DNA from: Gemmatimonadota bacterium
GTDB lineage: Bacteria; Gemmatimonadota; Gemmatimonadetes; Gemmatimonadales; Gemmatimonadaceae
DNA length: 64,000 nt
Reading direction: 5' to 3'
Assembly: GCA_020161135.1 (NCBI GenBank)
Contig: JAIUOB010000003.1
Location: 310,001-374,000, forward strand
Shown: positions 49,936-59,872 of the stretch, piece after piece
Layout: each line of letters opens with the position of its first letter
Numbering within the stretch: the first letter of the stretch is position 1
Position numbers and translations under genes: made by a program
The notes under the pieces: model-generated
Told to the model about the DNA's origin: nothing
The model's input: the letters and a program-made list of their open reading frames with translations, nothing else
Database searches by the model: none

Positions 49936-50038
49936 GGGATCTACCAGGGGGTCGGCGAGCCGGGGCCTTGAGGACCCCGCGCGGATCGCGTCCGCCACTG
50001 CTGGGCGAGGCCGCCACGACCGCGTACGAAACCCTGCG

Positions 50039-50067
50039 AACGTATGGCCTTAGTGCTTATCAGTCAA
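50039..50067 (-). promoter_or_regulatory. Promoter of the HU gene
   Basis: Minus-strand TTGACT (50067-50062), a 17-base spacer and TACGTT (50044-50039). The -35 matches five of six consensus bases. Confidence 0.65.
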
Positions 50068-50074
50068 GCGCTTG
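50065..50074. promoter_or_regulatory. CAAGCGCTTG palindrome on the HU -35
   Basis: A perfect 10-bp palindrome overlaps the first three bases of the HU -35 box, eight bases beyond the carA stop. It is a candidate regulator site. Confidence 0.3.
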
Positions 50075-50081
50075 GACCACT

Positions 50082-51194
50082 TCACCCACGACGCTTTCGG
50101 AGGGCCGAAAGGAACTGGTCGAACAGTGGCACGGCATCGTGCGGTCCCGGGGCGGCTTCCGGGTGATACTGCACACCGAACACCGGCAGCGACCGGTGAC
50201 GCAGCCCCTCGACCGTGCCGTCGTTCAGGTTCACGTGCGTGACGGCCAGATCCGGCGCCCCGTCGACGCCCTCGGGGGTCCCCGCCACCGCGAAACCGTG
50301 GTTCTGCGACGTGATCAGCACCTTGCCGGTGGCCAGGTCCTTGACCGGCTGATTCCCGCCGCGGTGCCCGAACGGCATCTTCACCGTCCGGCCGCCGAAG
50401 GTGAGCCCCATGAGCTGATGGCCGAGGCAGATCCCGAACATCGGGACCTGTCGCTCGGCAATGGTCCGGATGGCCGGTGGCGCGTACGAGACGGCCGCCG
50501 GGTCGCCCGGGCCGTTGGAGAGGAACACGCCGTCAGGGTTCATGGCGAGTACCGCATCCGCCGGCGTGTTCGAGGGCACCACCGTGACGCGACAATCGTG
50601 CGCCTCGAACAGGCGCAGGATGTTCCGCTTGATCCCGTAGTCGTAGGCGACCACGTGGAAGCTCGCCGACGGGCTCCCCCAGGTGTACGGCTCCGTGGTG
50701 GACACGACCGTGGCAAGGTCGAGCCCCTCCATGCTCGGGCACCCCTCGAGCGCGGCCAGCGCTTCGCGCGACGGCGTCTCCCCGACGCCGATGACACCGC
50801 GCATCACACCAACCGAGCGCAGGTGCTTCGTCAGGCGACGCGTGTCGACCTCGGTGAGGACCGGGACGCGCGCCTCCGCGAGCCACTCCGGGAGACCGCC
50901 GGTGGCGCGCCAGTTGGAGTACGTCGGCGACAGCTCACGGCAGACCACGCCGGCCACCTGCGGGCGCGCCGACTCGGGATCCTCGGTGTTGACGCCATAG
51001 TTGCCGATCTGCGGCGCCGTCATGACGACGATCTGGCCGCGGAACGACGGGTCGGTGAACGTCTCCTGGTAGCCGGTCATGTTCGTGGTGAACACGACTT
51101 CGGCGACGGTCGGCCCCGGAGTGCCGACCAACTGGCCGAGAAAAAGGGTTCCGTCCTCGAGGAGGAGGAACCCTGTGGGCGACGGGGTGCTCAC
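50082..51194 (-). CDS. carA: Carbamoyl-phosphate synthase small subunit
   Basis: Glutaminase subunit feeding ammonia to CarB for arginine and pyrimidine synthesis. The 370-residue protein has the N-terminal CarA domain ([28 protein letters not shown]) and a C-terminal class I amidotransferase domain with [13 protein letters not shown] (catalytic Cys), TSQNHGFAV and [11 protein letters not shown] (His-Glu). GTG 51194 lies seven bases after secG. carB is not in the window. Confidence 0.96.
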   Translation of the reverse strand: MSTPSPTGFLLLEDGTLFLGQLVGTPGPTVAEVVFTTNMTGYQETFTDPSFRGQIVVMTAPQIGNYGVNTEDPESARPQVAGVVCRELSPTYSNWRATGGLPEWLAEARVPVLTEVDTRRLTKHLRSVGVMRGVIGVGETPSREALAALEGCPSMEGLDLATVVSTTEPYTWGSPSASFHVVAYDYGIKRNILRLFEAHDCRVTVVPSNTPADAVLAMNPDGVFLSNGPGDPAAVSYAPPAIRTIAERQVPMFGICLGHQLMGLTFGGRTVKMPFGHRGGNQPVKDLATGKVLITSQNHGFAVAGTPEGVDGAPDLAVTHVNLNDGTVEGLRHRSLPVFGVQYHPEAAPGPHDAVPLFDQFLSALRKRRG

Positions 51195-51201
51195 CGCCGC
51201 C

Positions 51202-51597
51202 TTACGGCTTTTTCGGCGCCGCGGGAGTCGCCGGCGACTCCGGAGCGGCCTGCTGCGTCAGCGGCGCGGCGGGGGCGGCGCCAGGCGCCGCGTTGGTCGG
51301 GGCGGACGCCGGCGCGCTGGCCGGCGCGGCGAGCCGGTCGAGCACCGACTTGGGTGCCGTCGACCGGGTCGACATCATCTGCAGCACGAAAGCGAGGCCA
51401 AGGAACAGCCCGCCGCACCACCAGCTCGCCTTCGTGAGCAGGTTGCCCGCCTGACGTGTGCCGATGACCGAGTCCGCCGAGGAGCTCGCGCCGCCGAAGC
51501 TCGCGGCCAGCCCGCCGCCCTTCCCCGACTGCAGCAGGACCGCAGCCGCGAGGACGATGGCATCGATGATGAGCAGAACCAGGAGGAACGTGTACAT
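51202..51597 (-). CDS. secG: Preprotein translocase subunit SecG
   Basis: Two-helix SecYEG component of 131 residues. The N-terminal helix (about 3-22), [16 protein letters not shown] loop and second helix ([12 protein letters not shown]) match SecG. A 50-residue Ala/Pro-rich tail follows, ending in KKP. ATG 51597 was chosen at the first helix; the frame is open 22 codons upstream without similarity. Placement after tpiA is common. I found no tRNA-Leu behind it. Confidence 0.9.
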   Translation of the reverse strand: MYTFLLVLLIIDAIVLAAAVLLQSGKGGGLAASFGGASSSADSVIGTRQAGNLLTKASWWCGGLFLGLAFVLQMMSTRSTAPKSVLDRLAAPASAPASAPTNAAPGAAPAAPLTQQAAPESPATPAAPKKP

Positions 51598-51764
51598 GGC
51601 ACCCGTACGAAAGACCGTGAGATGCGTGGACCGTGGCCGGGACCCCGACCGAGACTCGCCCAACGCTCAAGCCCTGCAAAATCGCCGGGTTGCGCTCCCC
51701 GGACAAGGGCACACCCGCACGCCGTCACGATTGCCCGCGTGACCGCCCAGAGGGGCCGCCTCGG

Positions 51765-52520
51765 TCAGGCGCGGACGATGCTCGCCCAGCTGTCCGCGTC
51801 GAGGGAGGCGCCGCCCACCAGGAGTCCATCGACGTCGGCGGCGGCCAGCAGCTGCGAGGCGTTGCCGCGGTTCACCGACCCCCCGTAGAGGATCGGGATT
51901 CCGGCGCCCACCTTCTCGCCCACCCGCGACACCAGCGCCGCGCGGAGTACGCCGTGAATCTCGCTGGCGTCTTCCGGTGTCGCGGTCCGTCCCGTGCCGA
52001 TGGCCCACACGGGCTCGTACGCGAGCATGATCGTGGCGATCTGCGCGTCATCGAGCTCGGCGAGTCCTGCCGTGAGCTGGCGCTCCACCACCGCCGCGGT
52101 GTTCCCCGCCTCGCGCTCGGCCAGCGTCTCGCCGACGCAGAGCATCGGCGTGAGCCGCGCCTGCGCGATGAGGGCCATCTTGCGGGTGGTCTGCTCGTCG
52201 GTCTCGCCGAACACATGGCGACGTTCGGAGTGCCCCACGAGCACCACGCGTGCACCACAGTCGCGCGCCATCAGCACGGAGTTTTCGCCGGTGTACGCCC
52301 CCTGCGCCTCGCTGTGCACGTTCTGCACGCCGAGCCAGATCTCGGGGCGCTCGCGAAGACCCTCGGCGACAGTCGCGTAGGTGAGCGCCGAGGGGAAGAA
52401 CACCACCGTCCGCTCGTTCAGCCTCGGACACTGCGGCAGGAAGCGCTGCAGGAACGCCCGCGCGTCGGTGGGCGTGTGATTGAGCTTCCAGTTCGCGGCG
52501 ATGACAGGCTTGAGATGCAT
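51765..52520 (-). CDS. tpiA: Triosephosphate isomerase
   Basis: Glycolytic (beta/alpha)8 isomerase of 251 residues. IAANWKLN carries the catalytic Lys, VLVGHSERRH the electrophilic His, AYEPVWAIGTGR the catalytic Glu, and ILYGGSVNRGN the phosphate-binding loop. ATG 52520. It follows pgk by 34 bases in the gap-pgk-tpiA glycolytic run. Confidence 0.97.
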   Translation of the reverse strand: MHLKPVIAANWKLNHTPTDARAFLQRFLPQCPRLNERTVVFFPSALTYATVAEGLRERPEIWLGVQNVHSEAQGAYTGENSVLMARDCGARVVLVGHSERRHVFGETDEQTTRKMALIAQARLTPMLCVGETLAEREAGNTAAVVERQLTAGLAELDDAQIATIMLAYEPVWAIGTGRTATPEDASEIHGVLRAALVSRVGEKVGAGIPILYGGSVNRGNASQLLAAADVDGLLVGGASLDADSWASIVRA

Positions 52521-52554
52521 CGGGAGGGGGCGGGAGAAGACCTGCGAAGAACGA

Positions 52555-53751
52555 TCAGGCCGCGTCGAGTGCCGCGACGCCTGGGAGGACCTTGCCTTCG
52601 AGAAACTCGAGCGACGCACCACCGCCCGTCGACACGTGTGACATCTGCGCCTCGAGTCCCGCCTCGGCAACTGCGGCGGCCGAGTCGCCGCCACCGATGA
52701 TGGTCGTGGCGCCACGCCCGGTGGCGACGGCCATCGCGGCCGCGACGGCCCGCGTGCCGGCGTCGAACGGCGGCTTCTCGAACACACCCATCGGGCCGTT
52801 CCAGAGCACCGTGCGGGCACTCTCGACGAGCGCGCGATACCGCGCCACCGACGCCGGACCGATGTCGAACATCGCCTGCCCGGCGGGAATGGCGTCGCGC
52901 GCCACCGCCGTCGCCTGGGCGCCGGCATCCATCGCGGGCGCGATGGTCGCGTCGACCGGCAGGACGAGTCGGTCGCCGGCGCGCGCCAGCAGGTCGCGCG
53001 CCATGTCGAGCCGATCCGGCTCCACGAGCGAGCTGCCGGTCTCGAGCCCCATCGCGCGGAAGAACGTGCAGGCCATGGCCCCACCGATCAGCAGATGGTC
53101 GACCTTGGGGAGCAGCGCCTCGACGACATCGATCTTCCCGGAAATCTTCGACCCGCCGAGAATCGCGACGAACGGGCGCGCCGGCGCCGCGAGGGCGTTG
53201 CCGAGGTAGGCGAGCTCCTTCTCCATGAGGAGGCCGGCGACGGCGGGACGGCAGTACTGCGCCACCCCTGCAGTGCTGGCATGCGCACGATGCGCGGCCC
53301 CGAAGGCGTCGTTCACATAGACGTCGCCCAGTTCCGCGAGCTGTCGTGCGAGCGCGTCGTCGTTCTTCTCCTCGCCCGCGAGGAAGCGGGTGTTCTCGAG
53401 GAGCAGCACTTCGCCGGGCGCGAGCGCCTGCGTGGCCGCGACGGCCGTCGCCCCCACGGTCTCCGCGAGGAAGTGCACGGGACGAGGCAGCAGTTCACGC
53501 AGGCGCGTGGCGACCGGCGCGAGGGAGTACTTCGCCTCGGGCGCGCCCTTGGGGCGCCCGAAGTGTGCGAGCAGCACCACGCGGGCGCCCGCATCCAGCA
53601 GCGTCGTGATGGTGGGGAGCGCTGCCGTGATGCGCGTGTCGTCGCTCACGCGGCCGGCGTCGTCGAGCGGGACGTTGAAATCGACGCGCACGAGCGCCCG
53701 TCGCCCCTGCAGCTCCGCAGGGGCGAGGTCGCGAAGGGTCTTCGTGGCCAT
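52555..53751 (-). CDS. pgk: Phosphoglycerate kinase
   Basis: ATP-forming step of lower glycolysis. The 398-residue protein has [22 protein letters not shown] (substrate binding), [30 protein letters not shown] and the ATP-binding WNGPMGVFE with a final [11 protein letters not shown] 53751, eight bases after gap. Confidence 0.97.
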   Translation of the reverse strand: MATKTLRDLAPAELQGRRALVRVDFNVPLDDAGRVSDDTRITAALPTITTLLDAGARVVLLAHFGRPKGAPEAKYSLAPVATRLRELLPRPVHFLAETVGATAVAATQALAPGEVLLLENTRFLAGEEKNDDALARQLAELGDVYVNDAFGAAHRAHASTAGVAQYCRPAVAGLLMEKELAYLGNALAAPARPFVAILGGSKISGKIDVVEALLPKVDHLLIGGAMACTFFRAMGLETGSSLVEPDRLDMARDLLARAGDRLVLPVDATIAPAMDAGAQATAVARDAIPAGQAMFDIGPASVARYRALVESARTVLWNGPMGVFEKPPFDAGTRAVAAAMAVATGRGATTIIGGGDSAAAVAEAGLEAQMSHVSTGGGASLEFLEGKVLPGVAALDAA

Positions 53752-53759
53752 CGACGCGC

Positions 53760-54770
53760 TCAGAGGCGCGCGCCGACGTAGCGCAGCAGGTCGACGCAGC
53801 GCGAGGAGTAGCCCCACTCGTTGTCGTACCAGCCGGAGATCTTCAGCATCGTGCCGCCGATGACCATGGTGCTGAGCGCGTCGAGCGTGCAGCTGTGGGG
53901 ATTGCCGATGTAGTCGACCGACACGAGCGGCACTTCGCTGTAGTCGAGGATCCCCGTGAGGGCGCCCTGCGACGCGGCCTTGAACGCGGCGTTGACCTCG
54001 TCCTTGGTGATCGGACGCTCGACGACGCACGTGAGGTCGGTGAGCGACACGTCGGGCGTCGGCACGCGCACCGAGACGCCGTCGATCTTCCCCTTGAGTT
54101 CGGGCATCACGAGCGACGTGGCCTTGGCCGCACCGGTGCTCGTCGGGATCATCGACACCGCGGCGGCACGCGCGCGCCGCAGGTCCTTGTGCGGGAAGTC
54201 CTGGATGGACTGGTCGCTGGTGTAGCTGTGGATCGTGACCATCGAGCCGGCCACGAAGCCGAAGTTGTCCTTCACCACCTTCACCATGGGCACGAGGCAA
54301 TTCGTCGTGCACGAGGCGTTGGAGATGATGTGGTGATTCGCGGGGTCGTACTTGTCGTTGTTGACGCCCATCACGACGGTGATGTCTTCATTCGTCGCGG
54401 GAGCCGAGATGATGACCTTCTTCGCACCGCCCTCGATGTGCTTGCGCGCATCGGCGGCGTTCGTGAAGCGCCCGGTCGACTCGAGCACGATGTCGACGCC
54501 GAGATCCTTCCACGGCAGCTTCGCCGGCTCACGCTCAGCCAGGATGCGGATGCGGTCGCCGTCGATGGTGATCGCGTCGGCCTCGTGGCCGACCTGCCCG
54601 TCGTAGCGGCCGTGGATCGAGTCGTACGCGAAGAGGTGGGCGAGCGTCGCGGTGTCCGTGAGGTCGTTGATGGCAACGATCTCGAGGTCGGCAACACCCT
54701 GCTGAAGTGCGGCGCGCACCACCTGGCGCCCGATGCGGCCGAAGCCGTTGATACCCACGCGAATGGCCAT
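53760..54770 (-). CDS. gap: Glyceraldehyde-3-phosphate dehydrogenase
   Basis: Protein of 336 residues with [11 protein letters not shown] (NAD loop), Asp36 in INDLTD favouring NAD over NADP, the catalytic Cys154 in NASCTTNCL, and [11 protein letters not shown] near the C-terminus. ATG 54770. It starts the gap-pgk-tpiA run five bases after comFC, without a visible separate promoter. Confidence 0.97.
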   Translation of the reverse strand: MAIRVGINGFGRIGRQVVRAALQQGVADLEIVAINDLTDTATLAHLFAYDSIHGRYDGQVGHEADAITIDGDRIRILAEREPAKLPWKDLGVDIVLESTGRFTNAADARKHIEGGAKKVIISAPATNEDITVVMGVNNDKYDPANHHIISNASCTTNCLVPMVKVVKDNFGFVAGSMVTIHSYTSDQSIQDFPHKDLRRARAAAVSMIPTSTGAAKATSLVMPELKGKIDGVSVRVPTPDVSLTDLTCVVERPITKDEVNAAFKAASQGALTGILDYSEVPLVSVDYIGNPHSCTLDALSTMVIGGTMLKISGWYDNEWGYSSRCVDLLRYVGARL

Positions 54771-54775
54771 GCCTG

Positions 54776-55645
54776 TCAGGTCCGGGAAGGGTCAGGGTCA
54801 GGGAGGGCGCGATCACCGGGATCCGGCGCCCGTCCAAAGGTCACACAACTCACGATGCGGGCGCCGCCGTCGAGCAACGCCTCGGTGGCCGCATTCACGG
54901 TCGCTGCCGTGGTGATGACGTCGTCCACCAGCAGCACATGGGCGCCACGCAGTCGAGCACGCTGCGCCGTGGGCACGGCGAACGCCTTGGAAACGTTGCC
55001 AGCCCTCTCGGAGGGTGTCAACCGCACTTGCGACTGGGTGTGGCGGGTCCGCTGCAGCACATCCGCAGAGACGACCAACGCCCACCGACGTCCCAACGCC
55101 GCGCGAAGTGCCCGCGCCAGCACCTCCGCCTGATTGTAGCCGCGCTCGCGGCGTCGCACCGTCGAGAGCGGCATCGGAACCAGCAGCGGCTGCTCCTCGC
55201 GCACGTCTTCGGGCCAGTCGAGACGGCTCATTGCGCGGGCCATGGCCACCGCCGCCGCCGTCCACCCCTCGTACTTCAGGGCGTGCACCAGCGCCGCGCC
55301 GGTGCCCCGGTCCATGCGACTCGCCGAGCGGACCGCACGCAGCGCCGGGTGCAGCCGCGGACACCAGCGACAGGTGGGAAGGTTGTCGCGATACCGGGTG
55401 GGCGTTGCATGGTCGGCCGGGACCGTGGACGCTTGCATGGCCATGGCCGGCATCGGCAGTTGCACCGAGAGCCTGGGGTGTCCACAGCGCACGCACTGCG
55501 GTTCGGCCAGCGCCACGACGCGGGACCGACAGACACCGCAGACGATATCTCCCGTGGAGGTCGGTTCGTGGGCTCGGGCGCAGATCAGGCACGCTCCGGG
55601 GAGCAGCAAGGCGCGCACCCCCTGCACCGCGGTTCGCATCAGCAT
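54776..55645 (-). CDS. comFC: ComF family phosphoribosyltransferase-like protein
   Basis: Protein of about 289 residues with an N-terminal zinc-ribbon region (CLICARAH, CGVC, CVRCGHP, CRWC) and a C-terminal type I PRTase domain: LVPMPLSTVRRRERGYNQ, and the PRPP loop HVLLVDDVITTAATV. ComFC/GntX-type proteins take part in DNA uptake or related DNA processing in several bacteria. Start ATG 55645 or 55639. It carries an unusual insert of about 30 residues between the second and third cysteine pairs. Confidence 0.88.
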   Translation of the reverse strand: MLMRTAVQGVRALLLPGACLICARAHEPTSTGDIVCGVCRSRVVALAEPQCVRCGHPRLSVQLPMPAMAMQASTVPADHATPTRYRDNLPTCRWCPRLHPALRAVRSASRMDRGTGAALVHALKYEGWTAAAVAMARAMSRLDWPEDVREEQPLLVPMPLSTVRRRERGYNQAEVLARALRAALGRRWALVVSADVLQRTRHTQSQVRLTPSERAGNVSKAFAVPTAQRARLRGAHVLLVDDVITTAATVNAATEALLDGGARIVSCVTFGRAPDPGDRALPDPDPSRT

Positions 55646-55649
55646 GCGA

Positions 55650-56525
55650 CTACCCGGTGTGCGGCGTGCCGCGTGCAGCGGCCCGTCGGATGGGTGGTGG
55701 CGTCGCGTCGAGCGCGGCCCACATCGCGGCGCGATCCGGCTCGATGGCGAACCAGCTGCGAAACGCGGCGGCCCCCTGCTCGACCAGCATGCGCAGCCCG
55801 TCTTCGGCCCAACGTCCCGACGCCGCAACCGCGCGTGTCCAGGCGGTCCCCCCCGGACGGTACACGAGGTCGAACGCCGCCGTATCGGGGCCGAGGTGCT
55901 CGGGGGCGATCGGCAGGTGGTCGTCGCCGAAGCCCACGGGGGTCGCGTTGATCACGATGGACGCGCGCGCAGTCAGGTCGCGCACGATGGGTGCATCTGC
56001 GGCGTGGACGACACCGGCAGCACCCGTGCGCGCAACGAGGAGTGCGGCGCGTGCCGGCGTGCGCGCAACGAGGTGCACGTCGCGCACGCCCAGCGCGTCG
56101 AGCGCGAGCAGCACGGCGCTGGCGGCGCCCCCGGCCCCGAACACCACCGCGCCGTCATGTCCGGCCGCGGAGGCGAGGGCCTCGATGCTCGCCCGGGCGC
56201 CGTCGACGTCGGTGTTGTGTCCCACCAGCTGACCGCGGTCGTGCCAGAACGTGTTCACGGCGCCCGAGCGGCGCGCGGCGTCGCTCAGGTGCGCCGCGCG
56301 CGCCGCGACGTCCTCCTTGTACGGCATGGTGACGTTGCCCCCCAGCCGTTCCGCCGCGCAGCGCGCCAGCGCGCTGTCGAGCGTTCCCGGCGGGACATCG
56401 ACGCGCTCGTAGGTCTGCGAGAGGTGCGCGGCCTGCAGCGCGGCGCCCTGAAAGACGGGCGACCGCGACTGCGCCACCGGATGGCCAAGGATGACGAGCC
56501 CGGCGGGCGCCTCGCGCGCGATCAC
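55650..56525 (-). CDS. aroE: Shikimate dehydrogenase
   Basis: Reduces 3-dehydroshikimate with NADPH on the way to chorismate, the precursor used by MqnA and TrpG. The 291-residue protein has GHPVAQSRSPVF (shikimate binding), NVTMPYKEDV with the catalytic Lys, NTDVDG with the catalytic Asp, and VFGAGGAASAVLL (cofactor). GTG 56525 overlaps the phosphatase stop (GTGA). The C-terminal 20 residues are extra. Confidence 0.93.
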   Translation of the reverse strand: MIAREAPAGLVILGHPVAQSRSPVFQGAALQAAHLSQTYERVDVPPGTLDSALARCAAERLGGNVTMPYKEDVAARAAHLSDAARRSGAVNTFWHDRGQLVGHNTDVDGARASIEALASAAGHDGAVVFGAGGAASAVLLALDALGVRDVHLVARTPARAALLVARTGAAGVVHAADAPIVRDLTARASIVINATPVGFGDDHLPIAPEHLGPDTAAFDLVYRPGGTAWTRAVAASGRWAEDGLRMLVEQGAAAFRSWFAIEPDRAAMWAALDATPPPIRRAAARGTPHTG

Positions 56526-56998
56526 GGCGCGGTGCGCGAGTCCGGCGCCAGCAGCCGATCGAGGACGGCGTCGATCTCCTGCTCCAGTTCGGCGTACGTG
56601 GCGCGATACACCGCGAGGTCGCCGCCGAACGGATCACTCACCGGGCGTCCCTCGCCGCTGCCGAATGCGGTCAGCAGGTGCGCACGCCCGGCCCCACCCA
56701 ACGCGTCGGCGCGCTCGAGGTGATGCGGGCCCATCGCGAGCAGCAGGTCAGCGCCCGCGACGAGCTCGGGCGAGAGCTGTCGCGCGCGATGCGCACCGAG
56801 ATCGACGCCGTGCTCCAGTGCCACCAGCAGTGCTCCGTCGGACGCCGGTGCGCCGGGCCACGCACTCGTGCCTGCACTCCCGACCGTGATGTCTGCGCGT
56901 GCGCCCCTGGCCGCGCGCTGCGCCAATCGATTCCGCGCAATGGCCTCGGCGAGCGGACTGCGGCAGGTGTTGCCCGTGCAGATGAACAGGAGATGCAT
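56522..56998 (-). CDS. Low-molecular-weight protein tyrosine/arginine phosphatase
   Basis: Protein of 158 residues with the CX5R active-site loop at Cys7-Arg13 (FICTGNTCRSPLAEA) and the general-acid Asp in VSDPFGG. In Firmicutes the neighbour of the tsaC/ywlC gene is YwlE, a protein-arginine phosphatase; the same adjacency exists here. Thr11 in the loop (CTGNTCRS) is the residue associated with arginine-phosphate specificity in YwlE, so that activity is plausible but unproven. ATG 56998. Confidence 0.88.
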   Translation of the reverse strand: MHLLFICTGNTCRSPLAEAIARNRLAQRAARGARADITVGSAGTSAWPGAPASDGALLVALEHGVDLGAHRARQLSPELVAGADLLLAMGPHHLERADALGGAGRAHLLTAFGSGEGRPVSDPFGGDLAVYRATYAELEQEIDAVLDRLLAPDSRTAP

Positions 56999-57021
56999 GA
57001 CGGTTCTCCGGGGACGCGAAG

Positions 57022-57690
57022 TCAGGTGTCGCCGATGAGATCGGCGACGCAGGTGCGCAGCGTGGCCGCCGGGATCGCGCCGGGGCGGATGACGCGCGGG
57101 CGTCGCCCGGTACAATCGACGACGGTGGAGGCGGCGGACGGCGCGAGTCGCCCGCCGTCCAACACCCGCAGTACCCCGCGATGCATCGCATCGGGCCACT
57201 GCGCGCTCACCTCGCTGGCGCTCATGGCGGGAGGCACGCCCGGACGGTTGGCGCTGGTGCTGGTGATGGGTTCTCCGTACGCCGCGAGCAGGCGCTGCAG
57301 CCCTTCGTGGGGCGTCCAGCGCACCGCCACGCCGCCTTCGGGACCGCGGAGCCGCGCGGGCACGCGCTGCTCGCCGCCACGCAGCACGAGCGTGAGCGGT
57401 CCGGGCCAGAAGCGTGCCGCGAGATGGGCGCCGTATGCCGGGAGGTGGAGGTCGAGCCGCGCGATCTGGGCGGGATCGCCGATGAGCAGCAGGAACGGCT
57501 TGCCGGGCGGCCGGCTCTTGAGCTGCACCAGCGCTTCCACCGACTCGTGATCGACGGCGGTGCCGAACCCGTACACCGTTTCGGTGGGATACGCGAGCAC
57601 CCGATGCGCGGCGAGGTGTTCGATCGTGTCGCGAATCGAGCCGTCGACCTCCGCCGGCGACCAGAACGGAACGGGGCGCGCGCCGGCCAT
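57022..57690 (-). CDS. tsaC: Threonylcarbamoyl-AMP synthase (TsaC/YrdC/Sua5 core)
   Basis: Makes the activated intermediate for t6A37 in ANN-reading tRNAs. The 222-residue protein has YPTETVYGFG, the LKSRPPGKPF lysine/arginine motif and SANRPGVPP. It lacks the C-terminal Sua5 domain of about 130 residues, so it is the short YrdC type. ATG 57690 shares one base with the ispD stop (TGATG). Confidence 0.92.
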   Translation of the reverse strand: MAGARPVPFWSPAEVDGSIRDTIEHLAAHRVLAYPTETVYGFGTAVDHESVEALVQLKSRPPGKPFLLLIGDPAQIARLDLHLPAYGAHLAARFWPGPLTLVLRGGEQRVPARLRGPEGGVAVRWTPHEGLQRLLAAYGEPITSTSANRPGVPPAMSASEVSAQWPDAMHRGVLRVLDGGRLAPSAASTVVDCTGRRPRVIRPGAIPAATLRTCVADLIGDT

Positions 57691-58376
57691 CACTCCGTGA
57701 GCTGGCTGAGCACGTCCGCGCGTGCGAAGTCGTCGGCGTCGGTGATCTTGAGCCCGCGCTCGCTGCCGCGCACGACGACGACGGGAAAGCCGAGTCGCTC
57801 GCAGAGTCCAGCATCGTCGGTGGCGCCGACACCATCGCGCCGCGCGGCGACGTGCGCTTCCTCGAGCATGCGCCGCGGAAAGGCCTGTGGCGTCTGCGCG
57901 CGCCAGAGATGCGTGCGATCGACCGTACGGACGATGCGCCCGTCCGCGTCGACCTCCTTCAGCGTATCGACCACCGGCAGCGCCGCGACCGCGCCCTGGC
58001 CGGCTCGCGCGGCCGCGATCACCCGTTCGATGGTCGCGTCGGTGACCAGCGGACGCGCGGCATCGTGCACGACCGCGATGTCGACGTCCTCGGGGAGGTC
58101 CTCGAGTCCGCTCACCACGCTGTCGTGGCGTTCCTTGCCGCCCACGGTGACCAGCAACCGATCGACGTCGCACTGGAAGAGCCAGGGCGGCGGATCGGCA
58201 GCGTACGCCTTGGGCAGCACGACGACCACGACGGCCACGTCGGGGCGCGCCATGAACGCCTGCACGCTGTGCAGCAGCGCGGGCTTGCCGGCCACCCAGC
58301 GGAACTGCTTGAGCTCACTGCTGCCGGTCCGTGAGCCCGAGCCGCCGGCGACGATGACCACGCCCACGTCGCGCAC
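57690..58376 (-). CDS. ispD: 2-C-methyl-D-erythritol 4-phosphate cytidylyltransferase IspD
   Basis: Third MEP-pathway enzyme, coupling MEP with CTP. The 228-residue protein opens with VGVVIVAGGSGSRTGSSELKQF, then VVHDAARPLV and ATDDAGLCE. I chose GTG 58376: it gives the family length and is preceded by GGGAGGG (58390-58384) at seven bases, a good ribosome-binding site. The alternative is GTG 58466, overlapping the radA stop as GTGA, which adds 30 residues without similarity to the family. Confidence 0.9.
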   Translation of the reverse strand: MRDVGVVIVAGGSGSRTGSSELKQFRWVAGKPALLHSVQAFMARPDVAVVVVVLPKAYAADPPPWLFQCDVDRLLVTVGGKERHDSVVSGLEDLPEDVDIAVVHDAARPLVTDATIERVIAAARAGQGAVAALPVVDTLKEVDADGRIVRTVDRTHLWRAQTPQAFPRRMLEEAHVAARRDGVGATDDAGLCERLGFPVVVVRGSERGLKITDADDFARADVLSQLTE

Positions 58377-58462
58377 GACCTGGCCCTCCCGTCGCGGCTC
58401 GCCGCGCGACGCGACCACCGGCGGCGGCACCACACGACGCGGTGACGGCTGCGCGGCGTCGC

Positions 58463-59872
58463 TCACGCGGCCCCCCGTGCATCTGCCGCCGGTCCCAGCG
58501 TGCGTTGCAGCACGTCGGCCAATGACCGCACGCCCACCAGGTGCAGGTCTCCCGGCGCGCGACGGGGCATCGCCCGGTCGGAGAGATACGCGGTGGTGAT
58601 GCCCAGCTTCGCAGCTTCCGCCAGCCGCCGCTCGATCTGCGACACGGGCCGCACTTCGCCCCCGAGACCGAGCTCGCCGAGGAACATCGCATCCGCAGGC
58701 AGCGGGCGGTCGACGATGCTGGAGGCCAGCGCCGTGACCACCGCGAGGTCGACGCTCGGTTCCTGCACGCGCATGCCGCCCACCACGTTGCAGAACACGT
58801 CGAGCTGGGCGCACGAGAATCCCCCGCGCTTGTCGAGCACCGCCAACAGCAGCGCGAGACGACGCGCATCGATGCCGTTGGCGACCCGCTGCGGGGTGCC
58901 GAAGCCGGCGCGTGCCGCCAGCGCCTGCACTTCGACCAGGAGTGGGCGCGTGCCCTCCATGAGGGCGCACACCGCACTGCCGCTGGCCACGTCGCGACGG
59001 TCGCCGAGGAAGAGCGCGGACGGGTTCTCGACGGGCTCGAGACCCGTACCGGCCATGCGGAAGACGCCGATCTCGTCGACGCTGCCGAAGCGATTCTTCG
59101 TGGCCCGCAGCACGCGATGGTCGAGCGTGCCGTCGCCTTCGAAGTAGAGCACGGTGTCGACGATGTGCTCGAGCGTCTTGGGGCCGGCGATGCCGCCCCC
59201 CTTGGTGACGTGCCCGATGACGAACACCGCGGTGCCGGTCTCCTTGGCGAAGCGCATCAGGCGCGCCGCGCATTCACGCACCTGCCCCACGTTGCCGGGC
59301 GCGCCCTCGAGGAGGTCAGTGTGGACCGTCTGGATCGAGTCGATGACGAGCAGGCGCGGCGGCTGTCCACTGGCGAGTCGTTCGGCCGCCGTCGCGAGAA
59401 TCGTCTCGAGCGATGTCTCGGTGAGCAACGACACGCCGCGGGCATCCTCGGCGAGGCGCTCGGCGCGCAGGCGCACCTGCAGCGCGCTTTCTTCACCGCT
59501 GACGTACAGCGTGCCCTGCCCGGCGGCTTCGAGGCGCGCAGCCACCTGCAGCAGCAACGTGCTCTTCCCGATGCCGGGCTCTCCCCCCACCAGGACCATG
59601 CTCCCCGGCACGATACCGCCGCCGAGCACGAAGTCGAACTCGGCGAGACCCGTGCGCCAACGCGGCGTCTCGGCCGCCGAGACCGCGCCGAGGGCCACCG
59701 TGGGGAGGGCGCGTCCCGCTGCCTGTCGCGCGGCTGTGCGCTTGCTGGTCGGCGCGGCCACGGGCTCTTCGACCAGCGTGCCCCAGGCCTGACACGACTC
59801 GCAGCGTCCCGCCCAGCGCGGGAACGTGGCGCCACAGTCGGTGCAGCGGTGCACGGTCTTGGCCTTGGCCAT
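58463..59872 (-). CDS. radA: DNA repair protein RadA
   Basis: RecA-like ATPase that promotes branch migration in recombination, 469 residues. Zinc finger Cys10/Cys13/Cys24/Cys27 at the N-terminus, Walker A at about 97-105 (GEPGIGKST), Walker B LLVIDSIQT, the RadA-specific KNRFG motif, and a Lon-protease-like C-terminal domain without its catalytic Ser. ATG 59872 shares one base with the dnaB stop. Confidence 0.96.
   Translation of the reverse strand: MAKAKTVHRCTDCGATFPRWAGRCESCQAWGTLVEEPVAAPTSKRTAARQAAGRALPTVALGAVSAAETPRWRTGLAEFDFVLGGGIVPGSMVLVGGEPGIGKSTLLLQVAARLEAAGQGTLYVSGEESALQVRLRAERLAEDARGVSLLTETSLETILATAAERLASGQPPRLLVIDSIQTVHTDLLEGAPGNVGQVRECAARLMRFAKETGTAVFVIGHVTKGGGIAGPKTLEHIVDTVLYFEGDGTLDHRVLRATKNRFGSVDEIGVFRMAGTGLEPVENPSALFLGDRRDVASGSAVCALMEGTRPLLVEVQALAARAGFGTPQRVANGIDARRLALLLAVLDKRGGFSCAQLDVFCNVVGGMRVQEPSVDLAVVTALASSIVDRPLPADAMFLGELGLGGEVRPVSQIERRLAEAAKLGITTAYLSDRAMPRRAPGDLHLVGVRSLADVLQRTLGPAADARGAA

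Noticed and set aside
51598..51764. tRNA-Leu next to secG, a common arrangement
   Set aside because: No acceptor-stem pairing and no GTTCGA-type T-arm in either strand of the gap.
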